Assembly (NCBI GenBank): GCA_016169945.1
Contig: JADLSH010000191.1
Coordinates: forward strand, 1,267,501-1,331,500
DNA from: Trachythela sp. YZ-2020
Lineage: Eukaryota > Cnidaria > Anthozoa > Malacalcyonacea > Clavulariidae
Length of the DNA stretch: 64,000 nucleotides
Direction of reading: 5' to 3'
The first letter of the stretch is position 1; every line of letters starts with the position of its first letter. Position numbers and translations under genes: made by a program. Positions 10,101 through 28,747 of the stretch are shown here, in pieces. Under the pieces are notes generated by a model. It was not told the DNA's origin, ran no database searches, and saw only the letters and a list, made by a program, of their open reading frames with translations.

Positions 10101-13100
10101 GGCTTAGTAGCCTTATCTCAAGTGGTAGGTTTGTAAAGAGTTTGAAATGGAACTTTGTCTCGTTAGGCGGTTGACTGTTGTGTAAAACTACCTGAAAAAT
10201 ACAATGAGAACTTCGACGTTTCGAGCGAAGGCCCTTCGTCTGGAAGTTAGTAGGGCCTTCGCTCGAAACGTCGAAGTTCTCATTGTATTTTTCAGGTAGT
10301 TTTACACAACAGTCAACCGCCGTATTTGCTATACTCTACCCACACTGGCACCGCATGTTAAATTTTGTTATAATTGGCCCATTCAACCAATTGGTTGGTT
10401 TCAGTAAGCTTAGGAGCAAGCAGATTAAACTACGTCTTAGGTTCAATTCCTGCCGCAGATTCAATTCCTGCCAGAGGGCCTAAGTTGCATTTTTCGCAAC
10501 TGCTCCTGGCTAGGTCTAAAAAATGTATATAAATTTCCGTTCAAGTAATCCATCTACTAACACCTTCTACGTCTTTTAATTCTATCTATTGGCTACCAAA
10601 TGCAAGACTACAATATAAAATGAAAAATAATTTGTATTATTGTCTCACTCTGATAATTGCCGGTTTACACCATCAGCTGCACGATAAACACATTGTAATT
10701 CATTTTTATGCGATAATGTGCCATTAAACACCAAATAATAATAATAATAATAGTGAGACCCACCTATTGGGACACACTATATGTCTTATGCATTATTATA
10801 ATTTTTCAGGCAACTTTAGAAGGTTGGATAGAAATCATGAGAGATGCTGTCGATGCTACTGGGGTAGGCTTCCACATTAAGTTATCGTAAATTTACTGAA
10901 TGAAGAACTTTGTTTAAGTTAGTTAAACTCTCGTATGCCACGAACAAGTATTGCTTACCGATGAGAAATAATTGCAGAGATATATCTACACTTTGTTACA
11001 TCCGTCACCTTGACATGCTTGTGACCGTGACGACCCAATCAAAATCAGGCTTAAGTGTAAATTTCCAGCTATTTTGACTTTCTAGTTATTCTCAATATTT
11101 CGCTTTTCATTTGAAATCTTCATTTCTTTCTCCTAGGTGGATCAACAACCGATACCAGAGAACAACCTGTCCGCTTATATATACTTTGTGATCTTTATAA
11201 TCCTTGGTTCATTCTTTGTCTTAAATCTGATCGTTGGTGTGATCATTGACAAGTTTTCTCGCATGAAACAACTCTATGAAGATACTGGATCGACTGGAAT
11301 CTTTCTATCTACTCAGCAGATAGATTGGTTGAACACGTTAAAGAAAGCTGCAAGTAAAAGCCAAGTAGAACTGCTGAGAGACCAAAGGTATGGTTTGTAG
11401 GCTTTGTAATAGACCTAGTGAGCTAACGGATGTTCATGCCTGTTTTCACCCAATTCACTCGCATCTATAATTTAAATACTTGGTTATTTTTGTTCCATTC
11501 TATGCTTACATTATCAGAACAGTGATGGCAACGGTCGTAAACATGCGTTAACTTATTTGGTCTACCACCAATCCACGATCTGTAGCTAGTTAATATTTTA
11601 GTTGTAGTATTGTACCCTTATCAATGTTCACTATATTTTTAGAACCAAATTCGTGGAATTATTTTCGACATTGTGACAAATAATTATTTTGAAATGACAA
11701 TCATTTTTATCATTGCGTTAAATATGGGAACAATGATGTTGCAGCATTATGGACACAGTCAACGAATGGATGATGTTCTTGATATCCTTTTGATTGTGAT
11801 TAAGAAGAAGGGAAGACCATTTGGAGGATGGGGGGAGGGTTAGATGCCTTTCTTTTTTCTGTAAAACGGACATATTCCCATGACGTTTTGATACAATAAT
11901 TATTAGTTAGTTTCACTGAATTATCTTGATTTCCTTGACTAAAATCACATTTTTTGAACTATTTCTTCACGGGAATTTTTATCGGAGAAGCAATCGCAAG
12001 AATTACAGCTCTTGGGACGTTTTACTTTCGCGTGGGTTGGAATGTCTTTGATTTTCTCGTCGTAGTTTTATCTGTTGTGGGTAAGTCATTTTTAATACGT
12101 ATTTCTAAAATCCGCTTAAGTTTATCGGGTCTGTGTCGAACTCTTTGTCTGATTATAATGTCGCCTCAATCATGAAAATGGTCCTTCTAGTTCGACGTTA
12201 TCAAAATCTACAACCGATAAGGGACGGCGTAAAGTCTAGAATAGTTTAGAACTAATATAGAACTATCTAGTAAAAATAAAGTTAGTTTAGTTTAGGTTTC
12301 CTCCTGTAGTAACACTCAATCATTAAGGTGTGACCTTACTGGACCTCCAATCTTTTCTTGCTCTAGGTATGTTGCTTGAAGCTCTGAAGAATTTCGAGTT
12401 CATCAAACTCAGTTTATTGCGTGGTATCCGAGCATTTCGAGTCACTCGACTTCTCAGGTTTATAAAAGTAGCTAAAGGTATTCGCAAATTGACTTTCGCC
12501 TTTGTCTTGTCTCTTCCCGCGCTTTTCAACATCTGCTGTCTTCTCGTGCTGATTATCTCAATCTACGCCATTGTCGGAATGACTTCGTTTGGTTTCGTAA
12601 AGAAAACGGGCGCGTTGAACGATGTCGTGAATTTTGAAACGTTCGTGCTAAGTTTCGTGCTCTTGTTTCGTTTAATGACGTCAGCTGGATGGAATGAAGT
12701 CTTGGACTCGCTTATGATCCAGGCTCCTGATTGTGACACAGATTATCTCGGTCTCAGCAATGGAAACTGTGGCAGACCGCTATTTGCACAGTTATATTTC
12801 GTTTCATTCGTGATTATTACTTACATCATCTTAGTAAACATGTACATTGCAATAATATTGCAAAATTTTAACAGAATATACAAAAAAGCCAAAGTTGGCA
12901 TCACAGATGATGACTTAGATATGTATTACTCAAAATGGGCGCTCTACGACCCGAAAGCCACCGAGTATATCCACTTCGAGCAGTTATCGGACTTCGTTGA
13001 CGAACTTAACCCGCCATTGCGGGTGCCCAAATCAGGCACAGGCGGGGTAGAGACTATGGATATATCTCTAAGAAGCGGAGATAGAGTGCATTGTTTAGAC

Positions 13101-13643
13101 TTGCTTCATGCTTTGGTGAAACATTTAGTTTTAAAAGAGTTTCCCAAAGGTGGTAGTGGTTATTCTGTTGTTATGGAAAGACTTGAAGAGCGTTTTATGA
13201 AAGCTTTTCCAAGGAGAAACCTTTACGCTCCTGTTTCCACTGTGAAACAAAAAACTCTTGAGAACAAAGCAGCACTAGTCATTCAAAGAGCTGTGAAACG
13301 ATTTAAAGATCGTAGGGACGAGAGGACGAGAATTGTTCAGAATAAAACAGAGACTCGTAGTTTTGTTCAGAATAAATTAAGAGAATCTTCAAATGTTGTT
13401 CAGAAAACAACAGAAACTCATAATTTTGTTCCGAATGAAGAAGCCCCTAACCTTGCAAATATAAACGAAAGAAGCATAGATATACATAACAGACCTGTTC
13501 ATAAAAGACCTTTAAAACAAAGTAGTTCACACACTTTAACGATTCCGCCAATCAGGACGGTTCAGGTGGAGTCCCTTGCGCGCACTCATAAAGTGTCAGA
13601 GGATCTGTCATTGAACAGTGTTAGTACTGATAATTCAACGTAA
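1156..13643 (+). CDS. Voltage-gated Nav2-type (DEEA) cation channel, four domains
   Basis: Pore-forming plasma-membrane channel of about 1,570 residues, 24 TM segments. Exons: 1156-1227, 1768-1895, 2434-2514, 2938-3066, 3180-3271, 3589-3783, 4052-4109, 4190-4334, 4446-4583, 5517(or 5576)-5926, 6765-6950, 7403-7744, 7852-8065, 8427-8566, 8819-8992, 9364-9474, 9861-10124, 10810-10863, 11137-11387, 11643-11781, 11949-12080, 12367-13643. S4 segments: [58 protein letters not shown]-loops give D (LLTLDFW), E (VVCGEWIE), E (VATLEGW), A (MTSAGW). DEEA is the invertebrate Nav2 pattern, distinct from DEKA of vertebrate Nav1, so calcium or mixed permeation is likely (inference). The III-IV linker has IFL where Nav1 has IFM. 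The C-terminal tail has an EF-hand-like region and an IQ-like [11 protein letters not shown]. The N-terminal exon encodes only 24 residues. Phase does not close before 5517 or between 11387 and 11643. Confidence 0.93.
1495..1744 (-). mobile_element. tRNA-derived SINE (family A), reverse orientation
   Basis: Read on the minus strand from 1744, the head is tRNA-like: GGCTTCGGTGGCGCAG with A-box character, then GTTCGATTCTCGCTGGGG as B box about 50 nt on. It lies in intron 1 of the channel gene. A second copy in the same orientation sits at 27850-27999. The anticodon arm is not convincing and the sequence runs straight into a SINE body, so this is not called a functional tRNA. Confidence 0.8.
1896..2433 (+). 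other. U12-type (minor spliceosome) GT-AG intron
   Basis: Between the pre-S1 and S1 exons of channel domain I. The 5' splice site reads GTATCCTTT, which is the U12 consensus. ATCCTTGAC at 2416-2424 matches the U12 branch consensus (TTCCTTRAC) in all but its first base. Its branch A at 2423 is 10 nt from the terminal AG. Joining 1895 to 2434 keeps the frame (phase 2). Most other introns of this gene have ordinary GTAAG/GTGAG donors. Confidence 0.88.
2011..2395. repeat. Pentanucleotide microsatellite (GATAG/GATAC)n
   Basis: About 385 bp of near-continuous five-base units GGATA and CGATA, with AAGATA variants toward the 3' end. It makes up most of the 3' half of the U12-type intron and ends about 20 nt before its branch-point motif. 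Long open frames through it on the minus strand encode only a Leu-Ser-Tyr-Ile/Pro periodic peptide and are artefacts. Confidence 0.97.
2580..2723. repeat. Foldback (hairpin) element
   Basis: Arms of about 35 nt: CCTGTTCACACGATTC...TGACGTATGTGATTT on the left is mirrored by AAATCACATACGTCA...GAATCGGAACAGG on the right. A small MITE-like hairpin in the intron between the S1 and S2 exons of domain I. Confidence 0.75.
4690..4966. repeat. Pentanucleotide microsatellite (TATGG)n
   Basis: Begins as GGTAC repeats, becomes a long GGTAT run, then GGTGT units and returns to GGTAT. It lies in the intron between the domain I S6 exon (ends 4583) and the I-II linker exon (from 5517). It is the exact reverse complement of the CCATA array at 8069-8205. 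Confidence 0.97.
4985..5349. mobile_element. hAT-like MITE (GGCATATTTTAA family), copy 1
   Basis: Terminal inverted repeats CAAGGCATATTTTAA and TTAAAATATGCCCTG bound about 365 bp. Flanking 8-bp sequences ATTGTAAC and ATTGTAAA differ at one base, consistent with a hAT-type target-site duplication. The interior is G/C-homopolymer-rich near both ends. The same sequence in opposite orientation occurs at 28155-28447, nested in another element. Confidence 0.85.
5371..5472. repeat. (AAAC)n tetranucleotide microsatellite
   Basis: About 25 near-perfect AAAC units, one with a G substitution. It sits some 45 nt upstream of the acceptor at 5515-5516 in the channel gene. Confidence 0.97.
5960..6158 (-). 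mobile_element. SINE family B 3' units, reverse orientation
   Basis: Two reverse-oriented copies of the family-B tail (TATCCAGTATAAATAAAG, CCTCTAGGGAGAACAG, GTAGTAACACTGGA...). The second is interrupted at 6158 by a TA-flanked MITE and continues at 6526-6635, where the SINE phrase for the Leu-Pro-Asn-Thr region (TTTGGTAGAGTCAAACTGG) reappears. Confidence 0.75.
6159..6523. mobile_element. Tc1/mariner-type MITE nested in a SINE
   Basis: About 40-nt terminal inverted repeats: GGGAACTTAAGCATGTAGG...ACACGACGACGACGG on the left and the mirror image ending CATGCTTAAGGTCCC on the right, with one mismatch. Both ends are flanked by TA. Family-B SINE sequence continues on both sides, so the MITE inserted into the SINE. 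No transposase reading frame is present in the 365 bp. Confidence 0.87.
7026..7182. repeat. Compound pentanucleotide microsatellite (TGTCC)n-(TTGTG)n
   Basis: About 18 units of TGTCC followed, after a short transition, by about 12 units of TTGTG. Lies in the intron that splits domain II S4 (between exons 6765-6950 and 7403-7744). Confidence 0.97.
7235..7375 (+). mobile_element. SINE family B fragment
   Basis: Carries the family-B phrases AAACACCGCAGGTTTTCTCC, GTTTCCTCCTGTAGTAACAC and CAATAAGTGACGGCCCTTAC in order. The tRNA-like head is missing; it begins next to the microsatellite. Confidence 0.75.
8069..8205. repeat. Pentanucleotide microsatellite (CCATA)n
   Basis: Starts only 3 nt after the GT of the domain II-III linker donor (exon ends 8065). 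CCATA units run with CCATG interruptions. Reverse complement of the TATGG array at 4690-4966. Confidence 0.97.
8610..8785 (-). mobile_element. SINE family B fragment, reverse orientation
   Basis: Reverse-oriented family-B tail (CTGGATAGCTCTATCAG, TTCCTAGAAGTCCAGTAAG, TTATTGATCCAGTG) inside the intron between the domain III S1 and S2 exons. Confidence 0.7.
9000..9170. repeat. Two degenerate copies of the 80-bp repeat
   Basis: Contains ATCTCAAACGTG, GTCCAGTGTA, GTAGTATTCTACAA and GTTTGAACTACCTGAAA in the same order as the 462-905 array. Begins immediately after the donor at 8993. Confidence 0.85.
9530..9825 (+). mobile_element. SINE family B 3' domain, about three tandem units
   Basis: About 110-bp units repeat head to tail. 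Each holds GGACCTCTAGGRAGAACAGT, an ACTGATAGARCTATCCAGT phrase, TAAATAAAGTTAG and a CCTYCTGTAGTAACACTG phrase. The same tandem amplification of the tail is seen at 45722-45915 and 55985-56315. Confidence 0.8.
10166..10321. repeat. Near-perfect 156-bp foldback element
   Basis: Two arms of about 70 nt starting GGCGGTTGACTGTTGTG and ending CACAACAGTCAACCGCC, with inner arm CTTCGACGTTTCGAGCGAAG and a loop of about 15 nt. Lies in the intron before the short domain III P-loop exon. The GGTTGACTGTTGTG terminus recurs at 58630-58660. Confidence 0.95.
10370..10535 (+). mobile_element. Degenerate tRNA-like SINE fragment
   Basis: GGTTCAATTCCTGCC (B-box like) occurs twice close together, followed by CCAGAGGGCCTAAGTTGC, CGCAACTGCTCCTGG and TAGGTCTAAAAA. 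The same order of phrases occurs in the snap-back SINE at 20117-20406 and reversed near 41085-41170. Confidence 0.65.
11782..11948 (+). other. U12-type AT-AC intron
   Basis: Splits the S1-S2 loop of channel domain IV. The donor is ATATCCTTTT directly after exon base G11781; the branch motif is TTCCTTGAC at 11931-11939; the intron ends TCAC at 11948, 10 nt after the branch A. Joining G to AT restores GAT and gives [11 protein letters not shown], which aligns with domain IV S2 of sodium channels. No AG exists between the last in-frame stop (11936-11938) and the conserved coding sequence, so a GT-AG solution is excluded. Confidence 0.93.
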
Positions 13644-13684
13644 TAGCCGAGACGAGCGTGCGTTTTGTGTTAAGATAGAAATAG

Positions 13685-13690
13685 AATAAA
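13685..13690 (+). terminator. Poly(A) signal AATAAA of the channel gene
   Basis: AATAAA 42 nt after the TAA stop, followed by a T-rich stretch. If used, the 3' UTR is very short. Confidence 0.6.
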
Positions 13691-13947
13691 TTTTATTTAA
13701 TTATTTTTAATTATTCTATTGTCTTGGTACTGGGTTTTAATTTCTGAAATGGGAAGGCAAAGATGGCAGATAATAATGTTGGCGTTCTATTTTGGATGGT
13801 CCTTATATAAAACGCGTACTCTGAAGCCTTCGTTCGAAAAAGAGACACAAGCCATAGCAACTTATGAATCAATACTGTGCGACAAATAACAGATAAACCG
13901 AGGATACTTAAATGCTTCTAATTTTGGAAATTACGCAATCAGTACGC

Positions 13948-14311
13948 ACCAGTGAGCTCTATATATATATATCTGGAGTGAGAACTTATGTCCAAAAAGT
14001 GAAGCCAAAGATGGCGGAAATGGCGTCAATGCCAAATCCTTTCTATGTGTTTCGTTATTTCGGACCGGTGTTGGGTGTGCCGAAATTTTTTTGTTTTATT
14101 TTAAACAATATAATGTGAAGTTTTTTGAACTTACCAACTAAATTAGCGATGCGATCTGATCTTATAAACTAAACTTAGCTAGAAAAATGGTATGAAAGCT
14201 GTTTATGCTTTTCGCAGGTTTGGACGTCAATTGCCGCCATCTTTGGCTTCACTTGGCCTATTGGCCGAACATTAGAAGTTCTTACTCCAGATATATATAG
14301 AGCTCACTGGT
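13948..14311. mobile_element. MITE with long inverted repeats
   Basis: Outer TIR ACCAGTGAGCTC / GAGCTCACTGGT with the arms continuing through TATATAT, TCTGGAGTGAGAACTT and CCAAAGATGGCGG. ACGC (possibly TACGC) is repeated at both flanks as a target-site duplication. Lies between the channel stop codon and the poly(A) polymerase start. Confidence 0.85.
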
Positions 14312-14740
14312 ACGCTCACGCCGGCGACTGGGCGGTTTTCACTTGTTTCCATCTACCCAATCTCGTTCCCCGAGCCTGCGATCCGTTTGATTGCTATCTA
14401 CCAAACTGACGTTACGCGCGTTACGCAATTTTCCCGATTTTCAATTTCGTTTTTCTTCATCAATTTGGTTAGGGTTGGGGTTAGAGGTTTTAGGGTTATC
14501 CAGCGTGGCCGGCTTAGCGTCGGTTACAAGGCTATTTTACATTTCTTCAAACTTGAAAAAATGACGTCACGTCAGTACGGAAGATGGAAACAAGTGGCGG
14601 CGGGCGACCAGACTGGGCACTAATCTTGTTTGGCACGAAGGCGCCATGTTTGTACGATAATATTATATGGCGAAAATCAAGTGTTTTCACCGTATTTTTT
14701 ACAAGCCTGGTTGGTTTTAGTGGTTGTACTTTATGCCACG

Positions 14741-24185
<9,445 letters not shown>

Positions 24186-26036
24186 TGCTCCACATCTCAT
24201 CGCTGATTCGTGTCCGAGTATGGTAATCAAATCCTAGATATGGTAATGTTTGATGACATCAGCTCACTCACTGGATGGTATGAAAATAAGAAATCGCATG
24301 AGTTTGGGTGTTCTTTGTGTTTAGACAAATCGGAGTGGGGACCTTAGTATATACTGTATATATAGATGTATAGGCATTTCAATGATCACAGCAGCCAGGT
24401 ATTTCAACCAAAATGGGAGTTAGATTTCGGGATGACTCAGATTTTGGTAGAGTTGGAGGTGTGTGTTGCATTTGTGTTGTTGGTTGACATAATTTCTTGC
24501 TTTGCTAGATTTAGTTTATGTAGACTTTATAGACATTGCTACGGTATATCGATGAATAAGATTTACTTTCTCCTGAATATGTGTGTGTCTGTATATACCT
24601 TGGCTGGCTAGGCATGGTTATAAGACAGAACGTCCTCTTTCACCCACTTCCAAGTTCCAACACAACATTCTTACGCTCTTTTGATTTACATTGTTTGCAA
24701 GTTAATTGTGTCTTTATTCCTTATTTCATACTCTGTATCAAAACCTCGTATTAACAAGCGAACCACTTGTGTATATAGAAGAGTCATATTGCAAGACTCA
24801 TTCTAAACGGTTTTGAAAACCTTGTAGTAGTTCTTATAGAGGTGTTCCAACTATCATTGAGACGTATTTGGTTGTATTCTTCTCAATTGACTACATTAGT
24901 TATTCTGACTATCGCCAGACGATTTAACAGGGGAAGCATATGTTTCACTATTAATTAAGTTTGTCGCCAGGGAGGTAGGATGTTGAGATTGTGTTATCGC
25001 GGGGGGGACTGTTTTCACTAGACATTAGTTCGTATATTAATTTAGCATAAACTGTATCATACAGAACAATATTGTACCACATATATTAACTTATCGTGGA
25101 TGGTATTTTTTGCAGGTTTGGTGACTATATTCACCACATATTTTGTATTTTATGGAAATGTTTGAAAAAAAATAAAAATGTTTTATTTCGAAAGTGTGTT
25201 TTATGTTAATTATTTATAGTATATTTAACACCAGTGGCAGACACTAGGGGGGGAGGGGGGCAATATTTTCTCAAAGCCTTTGAATGATAGCTGACTAACT
25301 GTGTAACAAAGCTGTATTAATGATTTTACAACCACAAAAGCTTTGATAGGCTATAATATAAGTAGAAAATGAAATGAAATTTAAGTCAAAAAGGACTGAG
25401 ATTTGAAGCAACAAAAAGATGATTATTCGCACCCCCAATATTTCGCGAAGTGCCGCCACAGTTTAATACCTAATTGGTTTTGTTGCATGGTTGCATAAAC
25501 AAATATGAAGAATTAACATATTTTTGTGTTTTAATAATAAAATATTTAATATAATGCATACAAGCGTAGCATATTTCTTTCCTGTGTAAACGCTCATGCA
25601 GAACTAATTGCTTCGGCTCTCTGTATACGCCAGCCTAGCCTGAAGGCTAACACCAGCCTCTCTACTTAAGGAATCCTTGGAATTTAGCGTGAAATTTTGA
25701 CCCCCAACACATGCTGTGCTTCTTTTATAAACACAAATGTTTTGAGAGCTTATATTTCACGACGTTGGTTGTGTATTAACTATGTCACAATAGGAAATAC
25801 AAGAATCGTCGCTATAACAAGCTTGCTGCCCACTCAAGCCAAGTTAGAATGACAAAGGTCTTTTGGTTTAATGGTATGTAATCAACATTGTTTATGGTAC
25901 AAAGACACTCGCATATTTGGCTTGCCAAATTGAAGTCGAAGTTTCATTTCCCCCTTGGCCTTGGTCAATACAGTTTGTTTATTTCATTCATTGAAGTCTT
26001 CATATACTTTTGTGTACATTTATTGGAACCTACAGT
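24186..26036. other. PAP 3' UTR and intergenic region
   Basis: An AATAAA at 25171-25176 with T-rich sequence after it marks the likely PAP cleavage region, giving a 3' UTR of about 1 kb. From there to 26036 no gene or element is recognised. CTACAG directly before the ATG at 26037 could be a 3' splice site of an upstream non-coding exon for the GPCR. Confidence 0.5.
25171..25176 (+). terminator. Candidate poly(A) signal of the PAP gene
   Basis: AATAAA within an A-run, followed by a T-rich stretch, about 985 nt after the stop codon. Confidence 0.55.
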
Positions 26037-27251
26037 ATGGTTAATGCGACAACCAGCAAACCAGAAGACATTGAACCAGAACGCTTGCCGTATTGGTCTC
26101 ATGTATTGGCGCTTCTTCTATACATATTTCTCTTTATTCTGGCTGTGTTTGGAAACTCGGTTGCTTTATGGATACTTCGCACAAAGCCGGAACTTCGTAC
26201 ACTCACACATGCTTTCTTGACAAACCTTGTCATTGCAGATTTGTTGCTGGCATTATTAACCCCATTCGAAGCTGCAGCCACTTTCTCTGCCGTGTACATG
26301 TTTGGTGATTATGGCTGTAAACTACAACGCACGTCGCTGTATTTCTTCTACGCCGCTTCAATATTAACTTTATCGGCAATAAGCTTAGAGAGATATATAG
26401 CAATTTGTTATCCTTTAAGATACGATGATTTTAAAAAACATAAAACTCGGATTATTGTGTTTATATGGTTGGCATCAGCATTTCTCATCATTCCACATAT
26501 ATATTTGAGCGAGGAGCGGACTTTGAACGGCGATACGGTATGTTTTCAGTTCCATACAACCGACAAAACTCGTGCACCCTTCTTCTGGGGTTACTCTGTC
26601 CCTTGCTTCTTGCTACTATACCTAATCCCCCTAACAATGGTCAGTATTACATACTGGAAAGCGGCTAAGAAATTAACGGAACTTGAAAGTCGGTTAGAAA
26701 TTACCTCGACCGTCGACATTTCAATGACAGTTCGAATGAGAAAAGAAGTGCTACGAATGCTGTTTGTTGTTATCGTATTCTTTGTGATTCAATGGACACC
26801 GTTTGAAATTGTTGAGATATTGGACTCGGCTCCCGGGCTTATGGATGTCAACCCTATTAGCTCACGTCGTGTAGCTGTCAATATGCTAGCGTTCTCAAAT
26901 GCTGTATTTAATCCGATCTTATTCGGATTCATGTCCAAGCCTTTCCGTGAGGGATTTAAAGAATCTGGATTAAAAATAATGGCGTTTATTTGCTGTTCAT
27001 CTGGGGGTCAACCTCTGTGTTCATGTTGCGATAACGTATCGTTTAGTCGCTTTAGTTTTCGCTTTCAGAGCAGAAAAGAAAGTACTGCTGACTTAACTTC
27101 ATCTGCTCCCAATACAAGTACGGTGGAAATTGATTGGGATTCTAGTTTCGGTAAACTTGGAAATCCTATATCGATTGTGGAAAATGAGTTAGCAGAACGA
27201 TCAGAGTCAGATATGCCTGACAGCGCTAGGCCTCAGGACCATAAGTTATGA
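26037..27251 (+). CDS. Class A (rhodopsin-like) GPCR, neuropeptide-receptor-like
   Basis: 404-aa single coding exon with seven TM segments. Seen: N-terminal sequon NAT near residue 3; TM1 FGNSVALWI; TM2 NLVIADLLLAL with the conserved Asp; Cys at the start of TM3 (GCKL) and its partner in loop 2 (DTVCFQF); ERYIAICYP at the end of TM3; TM6 VIQWTPFEI, where CWxP is usual; TM7 NAVFNPILFGF, with Phe in place of the NPxxY Tyr. The C-tail is Ser/Thr-rich with a CC-rich stretch after TM7, a possible palmitoylation site. This plan fits peptide-gated amine/peptide receptors expanded in cnidarians; the ligand cannot be inferred. ATG at 26037 is chosen over an upstream non-ATG extension because it follows a splice-like CTACAG. 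Confidence 0.92.
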   Translation: MVNATTSKPEDIEPERLPYWSHVLALLLYIFLFILAVFGNSVALWILRTKPELRTLTHAFLTNLVIADLLLALLTPFEAAATFSAVYMFGDYGCKLQRTSLYFFYAASILTLSAISLERYIAICYPLRYDDFKKHKTRIIVFIWLASAFLIIPHIYLSEERTLNGDTVCFQFHTTDKTRAPFFWGYSVPCFLLLYLIPLTMVSITYWKAAKKLTELESRLEITSTVDISMTVRMRKEVLRMLFVVIVFFVIQWTPFEIVEILDSAPGLMDVNPISSRRVAVNMLAFSNAVFNPILFGFMSKPFREGFKESGLKIMAFICCSSGGQPLCSCCDNVSFSRFSFRFQSRKESTADLTSSAPNTSTVEIDWDSSFGKLGNPISIVENELAERSESDMPDSARPQDHKL

Positions 27252-28094
27252 TGTAATGCCTCATCCTGCCCTTGCCTGAACATATAATTATGATATATGA
27301 CACGTTTCGGAAGGGCTAGTGTTGCAAATTATGCTTATCCGTTTTCATAGAATGTGTGTACACCGTGTCATGTGGAAAATAGGAAATTATAAAAAATAGT
27401 CATGTATAAAATAGGAAATTGTTAAATGATGTTTGGATAAAATTTGATTAAAACAAACTAACTCGCAGCAGTGGATTAAGATTATATTAATAATGTCACA
27501 AGATAATTGGCATTGTAAATACAGTAAGCCTGTGTATATAAGTTTCCAAGTATACGGAAATAACGACCTGGTTAATTAACTATTTCCTTCCAGGCAGCAA
27601 AATCCAAAAATATAAAATTCCTGCATCTAACAACAGACCACAGTAACTGATATCCCCGTTTAACTCGCTTCTCAGCTCTTACCTATACATACATACATAC
27701 ATACATACATACATACATAAATTATTCAGCCCACTCCCCGTTCAGTGACCGACTACATTAAGTATCTCGCTTACGTATATTACGTACTTAGCCTACATTA
27801 TTTATTTTACAACAATTGTGATATTACTTTCCTAATCTGTATATCCTAACCCACCCAGTCAACTTTCCCTGTGGGAGGAAACCGGAGTGCCCAGAGAAAA
27901 CCCACGACTTTCGACAGAGCGTTGACTTACTCTTTTCACATGAGTGTGATGAGTAAAGTCCTCAGCGAGAATCTCTGTCGACTGCGCCACCGAAGCCCAT
28001 AACACATGACCTGTATATTCACAGTTTCTTGGTAAAACTGAAAGTAAACTTAAAATGCAATTAAACCTAATTTATTTATCAGGCAGTGCTTTAA
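27252..28094. other. Intergenic, GPCR 3' side
   Basis: No gene recognised. Contains a (CATA)n tract at 27687-27719 and the reverse SINE-A copy at 27850-27999. No AATAAA was found close to the GPCR stop. Confidence 0.5.
27850..27999 (-). mobile_element. SINE family A, reverse orientation, truncated
   Basis: Minus-strand head GGGCTTCGGTGGCGCAG at 27999, then CAGAGATTCTCGCTGAGG, and AAAACCCACGACTTTCG shared with the 1495-1744 copy. Part of the B-box region is lost. Confidence 0.75.
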
Positions 28095-28154
28095 AGCCCC
28101 GTACAGACGAGCAAGTTTTTTCCTTGACAGTTCCTTGTCAAGTTTACTTGTTCG

Positions 28155-28447
28155 CAGGGCATATTTTAAGGATTTCTAAGTGGGGGGCCATTTGTGAAAA
28201 AGGGCCCTTAATCTGAGTGCTGGAAAATTTTGAAATCTGGAGCTCTGAAATTGCCAAGCCAATAGTATTTCAATGTTTTAACTAAAACTTTAAAAATGTC
28301 CAACTATATAAGCCATAGAAACAATATTTCGTTAAACACAGACAAATCATTTACTCTGTAAACGACCCAATGTATAAAGGGCCCAGGGAGTGGGGGGCCA
28401 ATTTTGTGTGAGTGGGGCCATCTATATGTTAAAATATGCCTTGCTAG
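28155..28447. mobile_element. hAT-like MITE (GGCATATTTTAA family), copy 2, nested
   Basis: CAGGGCATATTTTAA ... TTAAAATATGCCTTG, reverse-oriented relative to the copy at 4985-5349 and about 70 bp shorter. CTTGTTCG occurs just outside each end (28147-28154 and 28448-28455), consistent with an 8-bp target-site duplication, although the right terminus is a few bases longer than expected. Confidence 0.8.
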
Positions 28448-28747
28448 CTTGTTCGTGTGTACGGCAGACAAGTTTTTTTCGATCAATTTTTCCTTGACAA
28501 GTTTTACGAGCCCGTGTATTAACGACACAAGTGAATACTTCGACTAGATCGAAAATAAGTGTGCAGTGACGTACTGCGCCAGAATTCAACTCATTAGGTT
28601 AAGGGTTGGGGGTGGGATAAGTATTTAACTACAGTCACTAAATAGCCAGCTGCCGGGGCTGTCTAGACTGTATAGTCATAGCGTTAAAATATACACATTA
28701 ATGTTGCGAATACGAACTTGAATTTTCGTGAAAATTTGACCAAATTA

